Positions 1-11,245 of a DNA stretch of 64,000 nt are shown piece after piece. Positions within the stretch are counted from its first letter, which is position 1; every line of letters begins with the position of its first letter. Source of the stretch: Eriocheir sinensis (lineage: Eukaryota; Arthropoda; Malacostraca; Decapoda; Varunidae); the NCBI RefSeq assembly GCF_024679095.1, contig NW_026110519.1:123270-187269 (forward strand). The letters are read 5' to 3'. Below the pieces are notes generated by a model. It worked only from the letters and a program-made list of their open reading frames with translations. It was not told where the DNA came from and did no database searches. The translations under genes were made by a program, and so were the position numbers.

Positions 1-184
1 TTTCCGATCAAAATTTTGCAGTCCTCTTTAATTTGTTCATTTCCTGCCTGATAGCCTATACGTACATAATCATGATATAAATAAATGAACAAAATATTTA
101 TCAAACATCACTGAATTATAACCATATTTCCTACTACAACTTCTACTACTAACACTAGTTAATGTTGGCAATATATGCTAAAAT

Positions 185-325
185 GCTGATGATACAGAGA
201 TTGGCAGAGTAATTGAGTCGGATCGGGTCGCTAGTATTCTCCAGGATGAACTAGACAGATTGCGTGAATGGGCAGGGGAAGTGGCAGATGGAGTTCAATG
301 TAATGGAAGTGCAAGAATGGGCTAA
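185..325 (+). pseudogene. Non-LTR reverse transcriptase fragment (ADD catalytic block)
   Basis: Reading forward from 185 the frame gives ADDTEIGRVIESD followed by LQDELDRLREWAG, and after a one-base shift KWQMEFNV. This is the palm-domain active-site block (F/YADDTKIG) and the following helix of CR1/L2-like reverse transcriptases. The same block, FADDTKIG, is present in the larger element near 10455. Frameshifts and the missing flanking domains mark it as a dead fragment. It probably belongs to the same old insertion as the C-terminal fragment that starts near 635. Confidence 0.8.
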
Positions 326-415
326 TCACTCTTGACGCTAATATTACTTGATGTATAAATAAAAACCCACTGGCAGACGATAGTTATATTTTTAACTGAA
401 ACAGTTTCAGTGGAC

Positions 416-469
416 ACTGCCACCATCTTCAGTGGTGTAAAGAAAGAGACCACTGAAGATGGTGGCAGT
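416..469. repeat. Perfect 21-bp inverted repeat (hairpin)
   Basis: Bases 416-436 and 449-469 are exact reverse complements, separated by a 12-base loop (437-448). A smaller palindrome, CTGAAAC-A-GTTTCAG, lies just upstream at about 397-411. The hairpin lies between two pieces of a degraded retrotransposon. No protein or known RNA family is recognised. Confidence 0.85.
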
Positions 470-634
470 ATTGGTTTATGTTATACATCTGGAGAATTTT
501 TGCAGTACTCTGTGAAGTTAATATGTATGGAACAACCCCCTCATAATTGTTGGTTAAATGACACCCCTAAGAAGATCAAGGTGTGAGGGGGAATTCAGGG
601 ATCTTGATGACCTCTGATCTCCATCTAAGAAACA

Positions 635-1185
635 CAATGCATTCATCCTAGATATTGTGCAAATAGGGTATTGGGATTCATTTCCAGGAGAGTAAGCAAC
701 AAGTGCTTTGATGTCATCAAGCTATATTTAGCATTAGTTAGAATCTTATCATGATAATGTGTTTTTTCTGGTCACCTTCATAATTGTAGAAATGGGTATC
801 AAAATGTTAGAATTGGTACAGTGGAGGATGACAAAGATGATTTACAGGGTTTCAAAAACTTGACATATGAGGAGACTCGAACAGTTAATTAAACTTGCAT
901 TTTTCTAGAGGCAAAGGGTGCAAGGAGACTTGATCGAGGAGTTTATAAATGGATGAAGGGCTTTAATAAGGGGATATTTATAAGGTTCTGATGGTAAAGA
1001 GAGAGCTAGGTAGGACATGTAATAATGGGTTTTAAATTTGATAAAATTCAGATTCCACAGGGTCATAGGCAAAAATACTTTACCAACAAGAGAATAGAGT
1101 GGAACAGGCCTGGCCTTCATGTTATGAGAGTCAATAAGATGAACACATTAATAAAATGTTTAGATAAATTCATAGGTAGTGATGT
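635..1185 (+). pseudogene. CR1/L2-like retrotransposon, 3' part of ORF2 (degraded)
   Basis: Conceptual translation across several frameshifts gives ANRVLGFI-like, LALVR, YEE-RL, GFNKGDI, NNGFK and KYFTN-R--EWNR blocks in the correct order. This matches the thumb and C-terminal region of the element at 7.4-11.4 kb (compare NRILGFI, LVRPHLEYA, YEERL, NNGVKL, EWNKLP there). Its own matches are closer to the fragments at 18735-19265 and 19715-20225, for example in the KWMKGFN and EWNRLG motifs. It has multiple stops, no intact frame and no polyA tail. The similarity stops near 1185, just before the copied exon that begins near 1205. Confidence 0.8.
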
Positions 1186-1204
1186 TGAGAGACTTACATG
1201 CTAA

Positions 1205-1474
1205 CGGTGAAGAAGACTGGTGGTGACCTCTCCTCAATCACCTCCCAAGCTTTCCCGAAGAACACGGGCCGTTGCCTCCATGATTTCTGGAGAACTCAGT
1301 ATGGGCAAGTGTGTCCTTGACACTCTTACAATACAAGATGGGCATGCAGTTGATGAGGCAGGCAATCCCATCATGGATGTTACTCTCCAGCATTCCCAAA
1401 CTGTCCAAAATTTGGCTTTGCAGGTGTCTGCTGCCCTCACCGGATATGATGCAAGTCTCCGTGAAGACATCTAG
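1205..1474 (+). pseudogene. Second, inverted copy of the zeste/NAIF1-like exon 2
   Basis: Bases of about 1205-1390 match the reverse complement of 2550-2735 at roughly 80-85% by eye. The forward frame reads VASMISGELSMG, then DTLTIQDGHAVDEAGNP and IMDVT, and stays open to a stop at 1472-1474. The minus-strand copy has a GTAAGT splice donor right after its IMDVT-like segment. This copy instead continues into new sequence (HSQTVQNLALQVS), as if the exon were already joined to the next one. It could be a retrocopy or a diverged duplicate. The function is unknown; the KKTGG motif at its start is typical of the region just after the Myb/SANT-like domain in zeste-like proteins. Confidence 0.5.
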
Positions 1475-1625
1475 CTGCCGCCACTTTGCAGCACCTCCCT
1501 GTGAAACTGGTACAGTTTCATCTGTTGATCGATGCTCCTCTCTGGTCTGTTAGAAGAAGGGAGTTGGTGATACTCATCCTGCTGCTTCCGACAGGCCTGG
1601 TACTCTACATCAAATTTCCTCCACT
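1471..1625 (-). pseudogene. Possible last exon of the Myb/SANT-like gene
   Basis: On the minus strand a CGGCAG acceptor (1626-1631) precedes an open frame reading WRKFDVEYQACRKQQDEYHQ, later SIDQQMKLYQFHREVLQ, and a TAG stop at 1471-1473. The charged, glutamine-rich helical character resembles the C-terminal coiled-coil of zeste/NAIF1-like proteins. The phase (two bases before the first full codon) fits exon 2, which ends with one base of a codon. No transcript evidence is available. Another long minus-strand frame (about 1556-1236) overlaps the same DNA, so the assignment is weak. Confidence 0.3.
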
Positions 1626-2045
1626 CTGCCGTGGGGCAGCTAGAAGAGGAGGAAGACCCACATTACATGTAAATGTAGTTAGTGATGGTGCAGTGGATGC
1701 AGAGGATGAAGCTTCTGGCTGGAAAGATGTAGAAGCACTAGGAGGTGCAGGTGCTTCGCATTCAGCGGCCAGAAGTAGCAGGGGACCTCTGTCGGTGGCA
1801 GTTTTCCACTCACAGCTGTGAAATAATACAATGCATTATCAGTCATGCTTATACATGAAAAGATGATGTGACTCTGGAAATTTCTTCCTTCAATAACAAT
1901 ATTAGCTTCTTTTCTTATAATACTTGAAAAACACTACCCCATCATCAATAAAGGCACCAGAGGGAATTTGATATCTATTGCATTTATAGTTATTTAAATT
2001 TAATCTAGACTGGGCCCCTCAGAAACATTTCCAGGAAATGAGTAA
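1626..2045. other. No recognisable gene
   Basis: Short open frames occur here on the plus strand, but none shows a recognisable domain. The pyrimidine tract at about 1640-1660 reads on the minus strand as TTCCTCCTCTTCTAG, a possible second splice acceptor for the putative last exon. Confidence 0.4.
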
Positions 2046-2398
<353 letters not shown>

Positions 2399-2549
2399 TA
2401 CATATCTTTTAACCTAAACCCAGTGTATCAAAAATTGTGAAAATTGATGATGAGAATAACAATGATAGTATTTATATACAGCACCAGAACAAGAATGCAG
2501 AAAGCTGGATAATATAATGTGATATACTTTCAAACAATGATTAACTTAC

Positions 2550-2767
2550 TAGAGAAAGTAACATCCATGATGGGAGTGCCTGCACTCATCCACTGGATGC
2601 CCATCTTGAATAGCAAGAGTGTCAGACATCCTCGCCCATGTTGAGTTCTCCAGAGATCATGGAGGCAACAGTCTCATGTTCTTCTGTAAACTTGGGAGGA
2701 GTGATGGAGGAGGGCACCACCAATCCTCTTCACCTTCGAAACATGGGCTCTCTCTTCCTTTTTCACA
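2550..2767 (-). pseudogene. Exon 2 of a zeste/NAIF1-like Myb/SANT gene (frameshifted)
   Basis: The exon is bounded on the minus strand by a TTTCATTGCAG acceptor (2768-2778) and a GTAAGT donor (2544-2549). Exon 1 (4501-4802) ends after two bases of a codon. Joining it to this exon gives an in-phase IKLN followed by VKKEERAHVSKVKRIGG, the usual continuation after the Myb/SANT-like domain. The frame then shifts by one base. The correct register continues PPKFTEEHETVASMISGEL, NMGEDV, and after further single-base shifts IQDGHPVDE and TPIMDVT. These shifts mean it is either a pseudogene or a region with sequencing indels. A second inverted copy lies at 1205-1390. Confidence 0.6.
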
Positions 2768-2769
2768 CT

Positions 2770-4494
2770 GCAATGAAACATGATTTTAATAACAATATAT
2801 CAAGGCATACTGAATTGTAAACCCTTGTAACATACACCTCTGCAATCACAGTGGTTCAGTCCCTAACAATGAATCTGCGGAGCCTGGGCAGTCGGCATGC
2901 AGCCACCCAGACCGTTCATCCTTCCTTTCACCCAGGTACCTGGGGCCACCAGGAAAAGTAAACTGTGGTAACCCAGATGTTACACTGGTACTGTATCAGG
3001 TTTATGGGTTGTCTCTGACAGGCTCAAAGGATCAATGGGATGGAGATGAGCACTGCCACCACCCGCAGCTATAGCGTAATGCTCCCCAACAACCTTTTCT
3101 TTACCTTTTTTACCCTTTGACCAGAAATATAGTAAAAAGAGCATTGGAAACAACTTGTTGCTATCAAAATTGATATTAGTGTTGCCAGATTTAATATTCT
3201 AGTGCCTATTAATATTAATAGTGTTTGCATTAAAGATACATTGCTATTCAATTAGGTTGATAACATGGGATTATTTTTAGTTTGAATATAGCTCTTAACT
3301 AACAAAGCAAGAATTAATGGGTTACTATTTGATCAGCAATGGTAATAATATTATCATATGTAAGAGCTACACACCTGCTCTAACAACTTGTGCTATTCTA
3401 CCACTAATTCTTTCTTTTTGCCTTACAAATAACATGTAACTAATGAAAATAACTATAGCCTATTTTTTGGCTGCATTATGATTATTTTGGATCTGGAGAC
3501 ACATTATTAGCAGTGTAATCTGTGTCTCCAAAAAGGTGAAAAGTTGATCATTTTAATCATCGCCCAAACACTGGAGTGGATAGAGTGATTGTTATCAAGG
3601 GGCACATCTGAGTATGGGAGGGCACTAGACAAGTGAAGCTCCGCGGCATTCTGATGCCACACAGAGAGAGAGATATTACAAGGAGCGACATTCTAAGATC
3701 ATATTAATGGTGGGTATAAAGAAGGCATGGTCGATGGGGGGCAGTATGTTAATTCTCAGGGGGAGGGTGGCATGTGACCCCAGTTGGTTCGCCCTACATA
3801 ACCGCACGCTGAAATTGAGCTTGTTTCCCCCGTGACCCCGTGATGCAAGAACATATGGTAATTCACAGTAAGAGCATTTATTATTTTGTTGCTAAATTGT
3901 GCCCAGCAGCCGACGCCGCTGTCTGTGCTGATTGGTGTTTTGAATCTCCGCTCCAATACATGTTCAACACTAGCTTCACCACACCCATAGTAACTTTATT
4001 CTGATGGAATGTCCACCGACACCTCCTACATAATGCAACCACATACTCATACGTGAAACATGCTGCCTGTCATCAGAACAGGGTGAATTGTCTTGCCTAG
4101 TTGGCTGTTACAACCACTAAGTTAAAGCGAGAATAATATATACCAAACTATACTACCAATACATATTATAATAGCGGTTATTTTTTAGATACGATGGCAA
4201 AATATAATTGTTTAGTCGGTCATCATATGGAAACTAACCTTGTATAATTAAGCAAGCTGTGGTATGTTGCCTTTATCTTTCCAATGATATGCCGAATATT
4301 TGCTACAATGCATAGTTACAGAGGTGTGGAGGTGAAAATGGGAACTCACCTCCCCCTGCCCGACAGCGCACAGGGGTCATGACGCGTTGCGCACTGAAAG
4401 GATCGAGGAGAGGAGGACGCCAAGAAGCGATACAAAGCGATACTGGTCAATTAAAGGTTAACTATATACAACGTAAAATCAATGCACCTCATTT
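2770..4494. other. Intron-like or intergenic DNA; no gene recognised
   Basis: If the minus-strand exons belong together, this is the intron between them (about 1.7 kb). The part at about 2850-3075 has a higher GC content and resembles a dispersed repeat rather than coding DNA, but I cannot name the family. No open frame of convincing coding character is present. Confidence 0.4.
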
Positions 4495-4500
4495 ACTTAC

Positions 4501-4802
4501 TTCAATTTGATGCAGTTGAAACTTCTTTTCAATTGTTGAACTGATCGCGGCTCCAGATCAGGGTGCATGGCGTTGAAGTTTTTAGCGATCTCATCCCGCC
4601 AAGTTCTTCTTGTGCTGGACCGCAGTGCTGGTTGACCTATCTTGAGGACAGGCCTTTCCTCCACTAGCTGCACCAGGACTCTCCTCTGCCCCTTGACGAA
4701 AGTGGTGCAGCGCGGTCCATTGTCGATCAGCTTCCGTGCGCGCGCGTTGTTGTGATCAGCGGAATATGCATTCATATCGGCACTCTGCATTATCTTTTTC
4801 AT
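4501..4802 (-). CDS. Exon 1: Myb/SANT-like DNA-binding domain, zeste/NAIF1 type
   Basis: This minus-strand exon encodes about 100 residues starting from an ATG at 4800-4802. Residues of about 34-100 form the Myb/SANT-like helical domain of the zeste/NAIF1 class (Myb_DNA-bind_5 type). The motifs are VKGQRRVLVQLVEERP (helix 1), RRTWRDEIAKNFNAMHP (helix 2 with the conserved tryptophan) and RSVQQLKRSFNCIKLK (recognition helix). The exon ends at a GTAAGT donor (4495-4500) at codon phase 2. The family binds DNA in the nucleus as transcription regulators, and is also spread with Harbinger/ISL2EU-type transposons. The expected next exon is at 2550-2767, which is frameshifted, so the gene is probably dead or part of a mobile family. 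This exon itself is intact. Confidence 0.7.
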
Positions 4803-5221
4803 TTTCTTTTTTCATAATTGTTTTGATTTGAATTTGTATCTTAAATGCTATTATTTTTTAAAAAGAGTACTTCCTTATAATTTCTTATATGTACATGACT
4901 GCTGAAATAAAAGTTTATGCACTGCACCTCGTCTTCTTCCATTAATTACGGCTATATCTAGCTTTTCTGTTTTGTTTATCTCTAAATTTATAATTTTCTC
5001 TTAATGGTCGATATGAAACATGATTTTTGAAAAAACGGAAATCGGGCCAGGTGCGTCAGCCAGCTGATGCCGATCAGGCGTACCAACACCAGATGCAGCC
5101 AGATGCAGCAGGGGGCTGCTGGCAGGCTGGTCTCTCAATACGGTCGAGGGACGAAGTAACTGCCTACCTACATGGTCGAGCGACAGGAAAGGACGCTAGC
5201 CTTCGCGTCTATGTCACCACC
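4803..5221. other. No recognisable gene
   Basis: The sequence is AT-rich up to about 5030, then GC-richer (5040-5220) with a CAGATGCAGC repeat motif. No coding signal or known repeat family was recognised. Confidence 0.4.
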
Positions 5222-5965
5222 CCTTAGACTCCACTCTGTCCAGAAGGCTGTGTGGTGGAGCCTCCACACGTGAGATGCATACTCCATACGAGGGGCGGAC
5301 CAGGCCCCTGTGTATATGGATAGCAACTGCGCGAGGGAGAAGAACTGGCGGAGACGATACAGAACGCCCAACCTCGAGGAAGCTGATTTAGCTTGAGGAG
5401 GAATACAGAAGTTTCAAGTTGAGATTTTTGAGTTAAGGATAGACCGAGGACGTTTAGTGTTGAAGACGGTGACAGCTGAGTGTTGTTGAAGAACAGGGGA
5501 TAGGTGTTTGGAGATTGTGTCGAGTTGATAGGTGGAGAAATTGAGTTTTTGAGGCATTGAAGGACACAAGGTTCCTTCTGCCCCCAATCGGAAATGATTG
5601 CAAGGTCTGAGGTTAAGCGTTATGCAGCCTCAGTCTGGAGTTGTGTACTTTCCTGTTGAGAGGGTCTTCTATTATTGAAGAAGTTGAATAATACCGCAGA
5701 GTGGAGTCGTCGGCGTATGAGTGGACACTTGACAGTTTTGTTATGGAAAGAATATCATTGATGAGTAACAGGAAGAGTGGGTGATAGGACTGGAGCCCTG
5801 TGGAACGCCACTGTTTTATAGGTTTTAGGGAAGAACAGTGACCGTCTACCACCGCAGAGATAGAACGGCCGGAAAGGAAAATGGAGATAAAGGGAACAGA
5901 GGATGATATAATGAAAATCCGAAAGGGCAGTTTAAAAAGCAAAAGACTGGTGTCAGACTCTATCG
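5222..5965 (-). pseudogene. Jockey-like reverse transcriptase fragment
   Basis: Translated on the minus strand from about 5965 to 5222, this gives FLSGRSISAVVDGHCSS, LFLLLINDILSIT, HSYADDSTL (the YADD catalytic motif), ISDWGQ, LFFNNTQLSPSSTLNVLGL and YASHVW in the normal order of a Jockey-clade reverse transcriptase (palm, then thumb). Several frameshifts break it. It is truncated at both ends: the 5' end runs into a minisatellite at 5969, and the 3' end stops in the DRVES-K segment near 5222. The same family recurs at 11373-13015 and 39455-39660. Confidence 0.9.
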
Positions 5966-5968
5966 AAG

Positions 5969-6537
5969 GCGTGTGATCTGGCTGTTTCGGGTGTTCTGCG
6001 TGGGTTTCAGAGTGATTCAAGTGTGTTGTGTTTACGGTGTTTTTGCGTGTGATCTGGCTGTTTCCGGGTGTTCTGCGTGGGTTTCAGAGTGATTCAAGTG
6101 TGTTGTGTTTCCCGGTGTTTTGCGTGTGATCTGGCTGTTTCCGGGTGTTCTGCCGTGGGTTTCAGAGTGATTCAAGTGTGTTGTGTTTCCGGTGTTTTTG
6201 CGTGTGATTTGGCTGCTTCTAAAAGGTGTATTGCGTGGGTTTCAGAGCGTTTTTGAGTGTGCTGTTTTGTTTCCGAGGTGTTTCTATGTGTGATTTGGCT
6301 GTTTTCAGTGTTCTGCGTTTCAGAGTGTGTTGTGTTTCCAGTGCTTTTACGTGTGATTTGGATGTTTATAGTGCTCTGCGTGGGTTTCAGAGTGTTTTGA
6401 GTGTGCTGTTGTGCTTCCGGTGTTTTTTGCAGTGACTTGAGGGTGTTTAGTCGTGCTTGTGCTTGGGTTTCTGAGTGTTTCATTATTGTGTCCCAGTGTG
6501 ACTTTGTGTTGAGTGTCTCACGCGTGATTTGGGTGTG
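5969..6537. repeat. Minisatellite, 76-78 bp unit, about 7-8 copies
   Basis: The unit begins GCGTGTGATCTGGCTG and continues through GGGTTTCAGAGTGATTCAAG. Clean copies start at 5969, 6045, 6122 and 6200, giving periods of 76, 77 and 78; copies further right are more diverged and contain deletions. The array abuts the truncated 5' end of the Jockey fragment. Open frames across it on both strands are repeat products. Confidence 0.92.
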
Positions 6538-6589
6538 TCGACAACCCACCTTTGAATTCCCTGAGGGATTCAATCTGCTCCTCCCCTCA

Positions 6590-7350
6590 TTCACACCCCT
6601 TTAAATCCCCTAGAGGATTAACACTTCCTACACCCTTTCCCTCCACCTCTACCCTAAGCCCCCCCCCCCACCCTCGCTCACCTCACATCCCTTTTGCTCC
6701 TCCTCATCCCCTGAGGATTAGCCCTTCTCCTCCTCCTCACCTCCACATATTTCTAAGCCCTCCCCTCCTCACCTTACCTCCCATCCCTATTTTCCCATCA
6801 CTTCACCCACCTTACCTCGCCTCCTTCTTAACCTTTCTTGTTCTCACACCTCACTCACCTCCACATCCTTCCTACTCCTCCTCTCCCACTTACCTCCTTT
6901 CCCCAAGCTCCTCTCACTCCATCTCACCTATGTTCCTAACCCTCCTTGATCTCACACACCTCACTCCACCGCCTCCCTTTTCCCCTCTTTACCTCCACCT
7001 CACATCCCTTCCTACCCCTCCTCTCTCCCACCTCACCCCTATTTCCTAACCCTCCTTGATCTCACACCTCACTCACCGCCTCTCTCCCACCTCACCTATT
7101 TCCCTAACCCTCCTTGATCTCCACCTCACTCACCGCCTCCCTTTCCCCCTCTTTACTCACCTCACATCCCTTCCTACTCCTCCTCTCTCCCCACCTCACC
7201 TATTTCCCTAACCCTCCTTGATCTCACACCTCTCTTTCCCCTCTTTACTCACCTCACATCCCTTCCTACTCTCCTCTCTCTCACTTTTCCTCCATTACTA
7301 AACTACCTCTCCACCTCACCCCTTTCCTAATCCCCTTCACTCTGTGTTTT
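6590..7350. repeat. Pyrimidine-rich imperfect tandem region
   Basis: The plus strand is almost all C and T. Phrases such as CTAACCCTCCTTGATCTC (near 6930, 7045, 7105 and 7205) and CTCACATCCCTTCCTAC (three times) recur at irregular spacing of about 50-110 bp. A proline/leucine/serine-rich open frame at 6552-7049 is a compositional artefact. The region ends directly at the 5' end of the retrotransposon. Confidence 0.8.
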
Positions 7351-7371
7351 ATCTCTTTCATTTCAGCTAAG

Positions 7372-8413
7372 ATGGCGCCTAAGAAGTGCAGTGCCCTGTA
7401 ACGGTAGCTTCTCAGCTCACTTTTTACAGGGCGTTCTGCTGTCTGTCGACTGTGTCTGTCAGGCAGCATCTCGAGACAAGACTGCAGGAGCAGGAAGAAG
7501 ATGGAAGAAGGCCAGAATAAAATAATGAGCTTTCTCTCACCAGGCAGCATCTCGAGACCAGACTGCAGGAGCAAGAAGAAGATGGAAGCAGGTCAGAATA
7601 AAATAATAGAGCTTTCTCGCACTGTTGCCTCCTTGCGAAATTCACCCAGGCTAACGTTGCTGTGGTGCCAAACCCTTCTCCAACCGCCCCTTGCCTCAGC
7701 GGTACCGTCGACACCAGCGGACAACACCACGCAACGGGAGGATGCTAGTGGCACCGCCCATGATGAGCTTCACCGTCGTGAATGGAGAGCCAAACCAGCC
7801 AGACAAGCGATTTATCCTGTTCATTGCTTCAACAGGTTTGCCATTCTGGAGGAGGAGGACGAGCAGGAGAGCACCTTCCTGGTGGGTGACTCCATGATTC
7901 GCCAGCAGGTTGTTGAGTTCTGCGGCAGAGTTCCTCGTCGAAGACAGAACTATTGCTATCCTGGTGCTGGGATCGACGACATAACTGCTGCTCTTGAGGA
8001 GATCTCCCCAGGCTACTAATGATTCACTGTTTGTTATTCACACAGGTACGAACGACGTCACCACGACCCGGTCTGAGGAACTCCTGGAGAAGTACCGTAG
8101 GCTCATCCAGCAGTATAGCCTAAATCCCCTAACATTTTGATTTCAGGAGTTCTACCACGGACTTGGGCGGAGGCGACTTTTCAGTAAGGCCTTCAGCCTA
8201 AACAACCGCTTACAGACTCTTTGTAGGGAGCTTGACGTGGAGTTCCTAAACGCATGGGACAATTTCTATGGACAAAATGAGCTCTTCCACAGGGACGGAT
8301 TGCACCTTTCTCCCATCAGGGCAGCCAGACTCGGAAGGCTCCTCAACGAAGCAGTGCGTGTCATCCGAACAAAAACAGAGTCACGGCCACGTCCCTCCAC
8401 CCCACCCGTGTAA
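7372..8413 (+). pseudogene. ORF1: coiled coil plus SGNH hydrolase (esterase) domain
   Basis: The likely original start is MAPKKCSA at 7372, with a stop soon after. A coiled-coil stretch follows (RQHLETRLQEQEE, partly duplicated; KIIELSRTVASL). The esterase domain has the family blocks in order: FLVGDSMIRQQ (catalytic serine block), YPGAGIDDI, VIHTGTNDVTT (GxND block) and HRDGLHLSP (D-x-x-H block). In CR1-type elements this protein binds the retrotransposon RNA, and the esterase may act on lipids or membranes; its exact role is unclear. At least two frameshifts occur, one at about 8017 just before the TND block and one near 8140. The final stop at 8411-8413 follows a proline-rich tail. Confidence 0.85.
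7460..7621 (+). repeat. 81-bp tandem duplication inside ORF1
   Basis: The block starting CAGGCAGCATCTCGAGAC occurs at 7460 and again at 7541, each running to GCTTTCTC. The period is 81 bp with a handful of differences. Because 81 is divisible by three, the duplication extends the coiled coil without shifting frame. Confidence 0.95.
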
Positions 8414-8489
8414 ATAGACGCCGTGCATCACTGACAAACCGTAACCGTGATCCCGCAAGTACCACCACCTCTATTACTAAGCCTCTAGA

Positions 8490-11245
8490 TAACTTAAAAA
8501 TCCTTAGTTTCAATGCGCGTAGCCTAGAAACAAATTTCATGAACTGAGATGTCTTGCTTTAACAGAAAATTTTGACATAATTGCTATAACCGAAACATTT
8601 ATCGACACCACAAATATTGATTTAAGTTCCGAATACAACATAGATGGCTACAGACTCTTCAACAAAGATCGTGTAAACCGTAGAGGCGGTGGCGTCGCCC
8701 TTTATGTCAAAAGCTATTTGCAACCCACTGACAAAACGCAGGAAACAGTAACGTTGAACATTTGTGCGTGCGAGTAAACATTGCAAAAGTCAGCAAATAT
8801 ATCTGTCACCTACAGACCTCCCGGGCAATCACTCGATTACTACCTTGAAATGTACAGCTTCATAAGGCAGTCAATTAATAACACATACTCACAGATATTA
8901 GGAGAATTTAACCTACCCCATATCGACTGGGCGACACTGTCAGTTACAGAAGGCGAGTCACATAGAATGATCAATTTCTAGAAAATTATCTAAGCCAAAT
9001 GGTTTCTGAGCCAACTCGACAAAATAGTATACTCGACCTTGTTATAACGACCCAAGATAACCTAATCAGTAGTGTCACGGTAGGAGAACACCTCGGTTCT
9101 TGCGATCATAAATTATTGCGCGTCGACATTAAGGCTCAATCATCAGTGACTGAAAATAAAGTAAAGGTGCCCAATTTCAAAAGAGCTAACTTCGTAGAAA
9201 TCCGACAAAAACTAACAGAAATACAACTATCAGATGACGGCAACGTAGAGGAAGCCTGGCTAAGCCTTAAAATCACTTACTCACTCAGCAGAACACATTC
9301 GTCCCCTTGTGCGAGAAGCGAATTAACACTAATAAAAGCCCACCGTGGTTTAATAGCGAAATTAAACAATCAGTCAATGAGAGAAAATTGTTTTACAGGT
9401 TAAAGAAAGAACAAAGCACGCCCGAAAACATTAGACTTTATAATGATGCCAGGCGACGAGTAAAAAAGACTAGTAGGTCAGGCAAAGCGTAGATACGAAG
9501 AAAATATTGCAGCCAACTGTAAAAATAATCCAAAATCTTTCTTCAGTTACATAAACAACAGAAAGGCGATCAAAGTGGTATTGGACCTTTAACAAACAGC
9601 GACGGTGCACTAGTGACTGACAGCCAACACATTGCAAACCTCTTAATTAAACAATTACTTTTCCTCGGTGTTTAATACAAACAGTCTTCCTCTCGCTACC
9701 ACCAACACCAGTACTATTGTAAATCTCGAGCATGCATTGCCTAATTTTGAAATAACAACCGATGAAGTCCTTAAAGCTCTCCATTCACTTAAAACAAATA
9801 AAAAGTCCTGGACCTGACAAAGTATATCCAACTCTGCTGAAAAGAAACAAAAGGCAAATACTCTCCTCCCTCACAACCGTATTCAATATGTCCTTGCGAC
9901 AAGGCATCGTCCCTTCAGATTGGAAAAAGGCTAACGTGACACCGATTTTCAAGAAAGGAGACAAAAAAGTACCAGGTAATTACAGGCCCATTAGTCTAAC
10001 TTCGGTTGTAGGTAAGCTACTTGAGGGCATAATTAGAGACAAAATTGTGAATTACCTTGAAAGCCACTCATTGATTGGGGACTCACAACATGGCTTCCGA
10101 AACAAAAGATCCTGCCTATCAAACCTATTAACCTTTTATAACGACCTCTTCACTGTTTATGACGTAACCAAATCACTGGACGTAGTCTATCTTGATTTCA
10201 GAAAGCGTTTGATAAAGTCCGCATCATAAATTACTTTACAAATTAAAGCAAATAGGTATTGACGTTCAAGTAAACCAATGGATCGCGAATTGGTTGAGCA
10301 ACAGACAAAAAAGAGTAGTGATTGACGGATTTAACTCAGAGTGGGCGCCTGTCACTAGTGGCGTCCCTCAGGGCTCGGTCCTTGGCCCAGTGCTCTTCAT
10401 TATTTACATCAACGACGTGGATGTTGGACTCAATAACCGCATTAGTAAATTTGCAGACGACACAAAGATTGGTAACTCGGTTCTCACTGACGAAGACAGG
10501 CAAAGCCTCAGAGGATTTGCACAAAATTCAACATGGTCGGATAGATGGGAGATGCCCTTTAACGTAGACAAATGCCAGGTCCTTCAAGTTGGAACGACGA
10601 ATAAGAAGTTCGAATACGAAATGCGCGGCGTTAAACTCAAAAGCGTTCAATGCGTCAAAGACTTGGGGGTCAAAATCGCGTCAAACCTCAAATTCTCACA
10701 GCAATGCATCGATGCAGCAAATAAAGCGAACAGAATATTGGGCTTCATTAAAAGAAACTTTGTATTCAAGAATAAAGATGTAGTACTCCAGCTCTAAAAC
10801 ATTTTAGTCAGACCCACTTGGAATATGCGGTACAGTTTGGTCTCCCCACCATGCAAAGGATATTGCTAAATTAGAAGGTGTTCAGCGTCGGGCAGCAAAT
10901 GATCCTTCCTTGCATAACAAATCCTACGAAGAAGGCTTTCTACCCTTAACATGTTCTCTCTTGAGAAACGTCGCCTCCGAGGAAAACTGATCGAATGTTT
11001 TAAAATACTTAATGGTTTCACGAATGTAGACAGATCAACATTGTTTATGATCGATGACACTTTGCGCACGAGGAACAATGGCGTAAAACTCAGATGTGAA
11101 CAAGTAAATTCAGACTGCAAATTTTTCTTCACCAACGTTGTAGTGCGAGAATGGAATAAGCTTCCACCGTCAGTGGTCAGTGTAACACGATTGACTCCTT
11201 CAAAATAAGCTCGACCGTCACTTCCTTCAACTTAATATCAACTAG
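8490..11245 (+). pseudogene. ORF2: AP-like endonuclease plus reverse transcriptase
   Basis: The endonuclease half (about 8490-9150) reads LKILSFNARSL, IIAITETF, GGGVALYV, VTYRPPG, ILGEFNLPHIDW, SILDLVIT and LGSCDHKLL, the ordered motifs of the exonuclease-endonuclease-phosphatase fold that nicks target DNA. The usual GDFN is GEFN here. The reverse transcriptase half (about 9750-10800) reads SPGPDKV, WKKANVTPIFKKGD, NYRPISLTSV, HGFRNKRSC, SGVPQGSVLGPVLF and KFADDTKIGNS (catalytic aspartates). The C-terminal part reads DLGVKI, ANRILGFIKR, YEERL and EWNKLP. Stops or frameshifts near 8777, 8980, 9490, 9590, 10205, 10795 and 11205 make it non-functional. The intended stop is probably TAG at 11243-11245. 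Confidence 0.9.

Noticed and set aside
6552..7049. Proline-rich protein of 165 codons
   Set aside because: The frame follows from C/T-only composition and local tandem repeats, with no domain and no support outside the tract.
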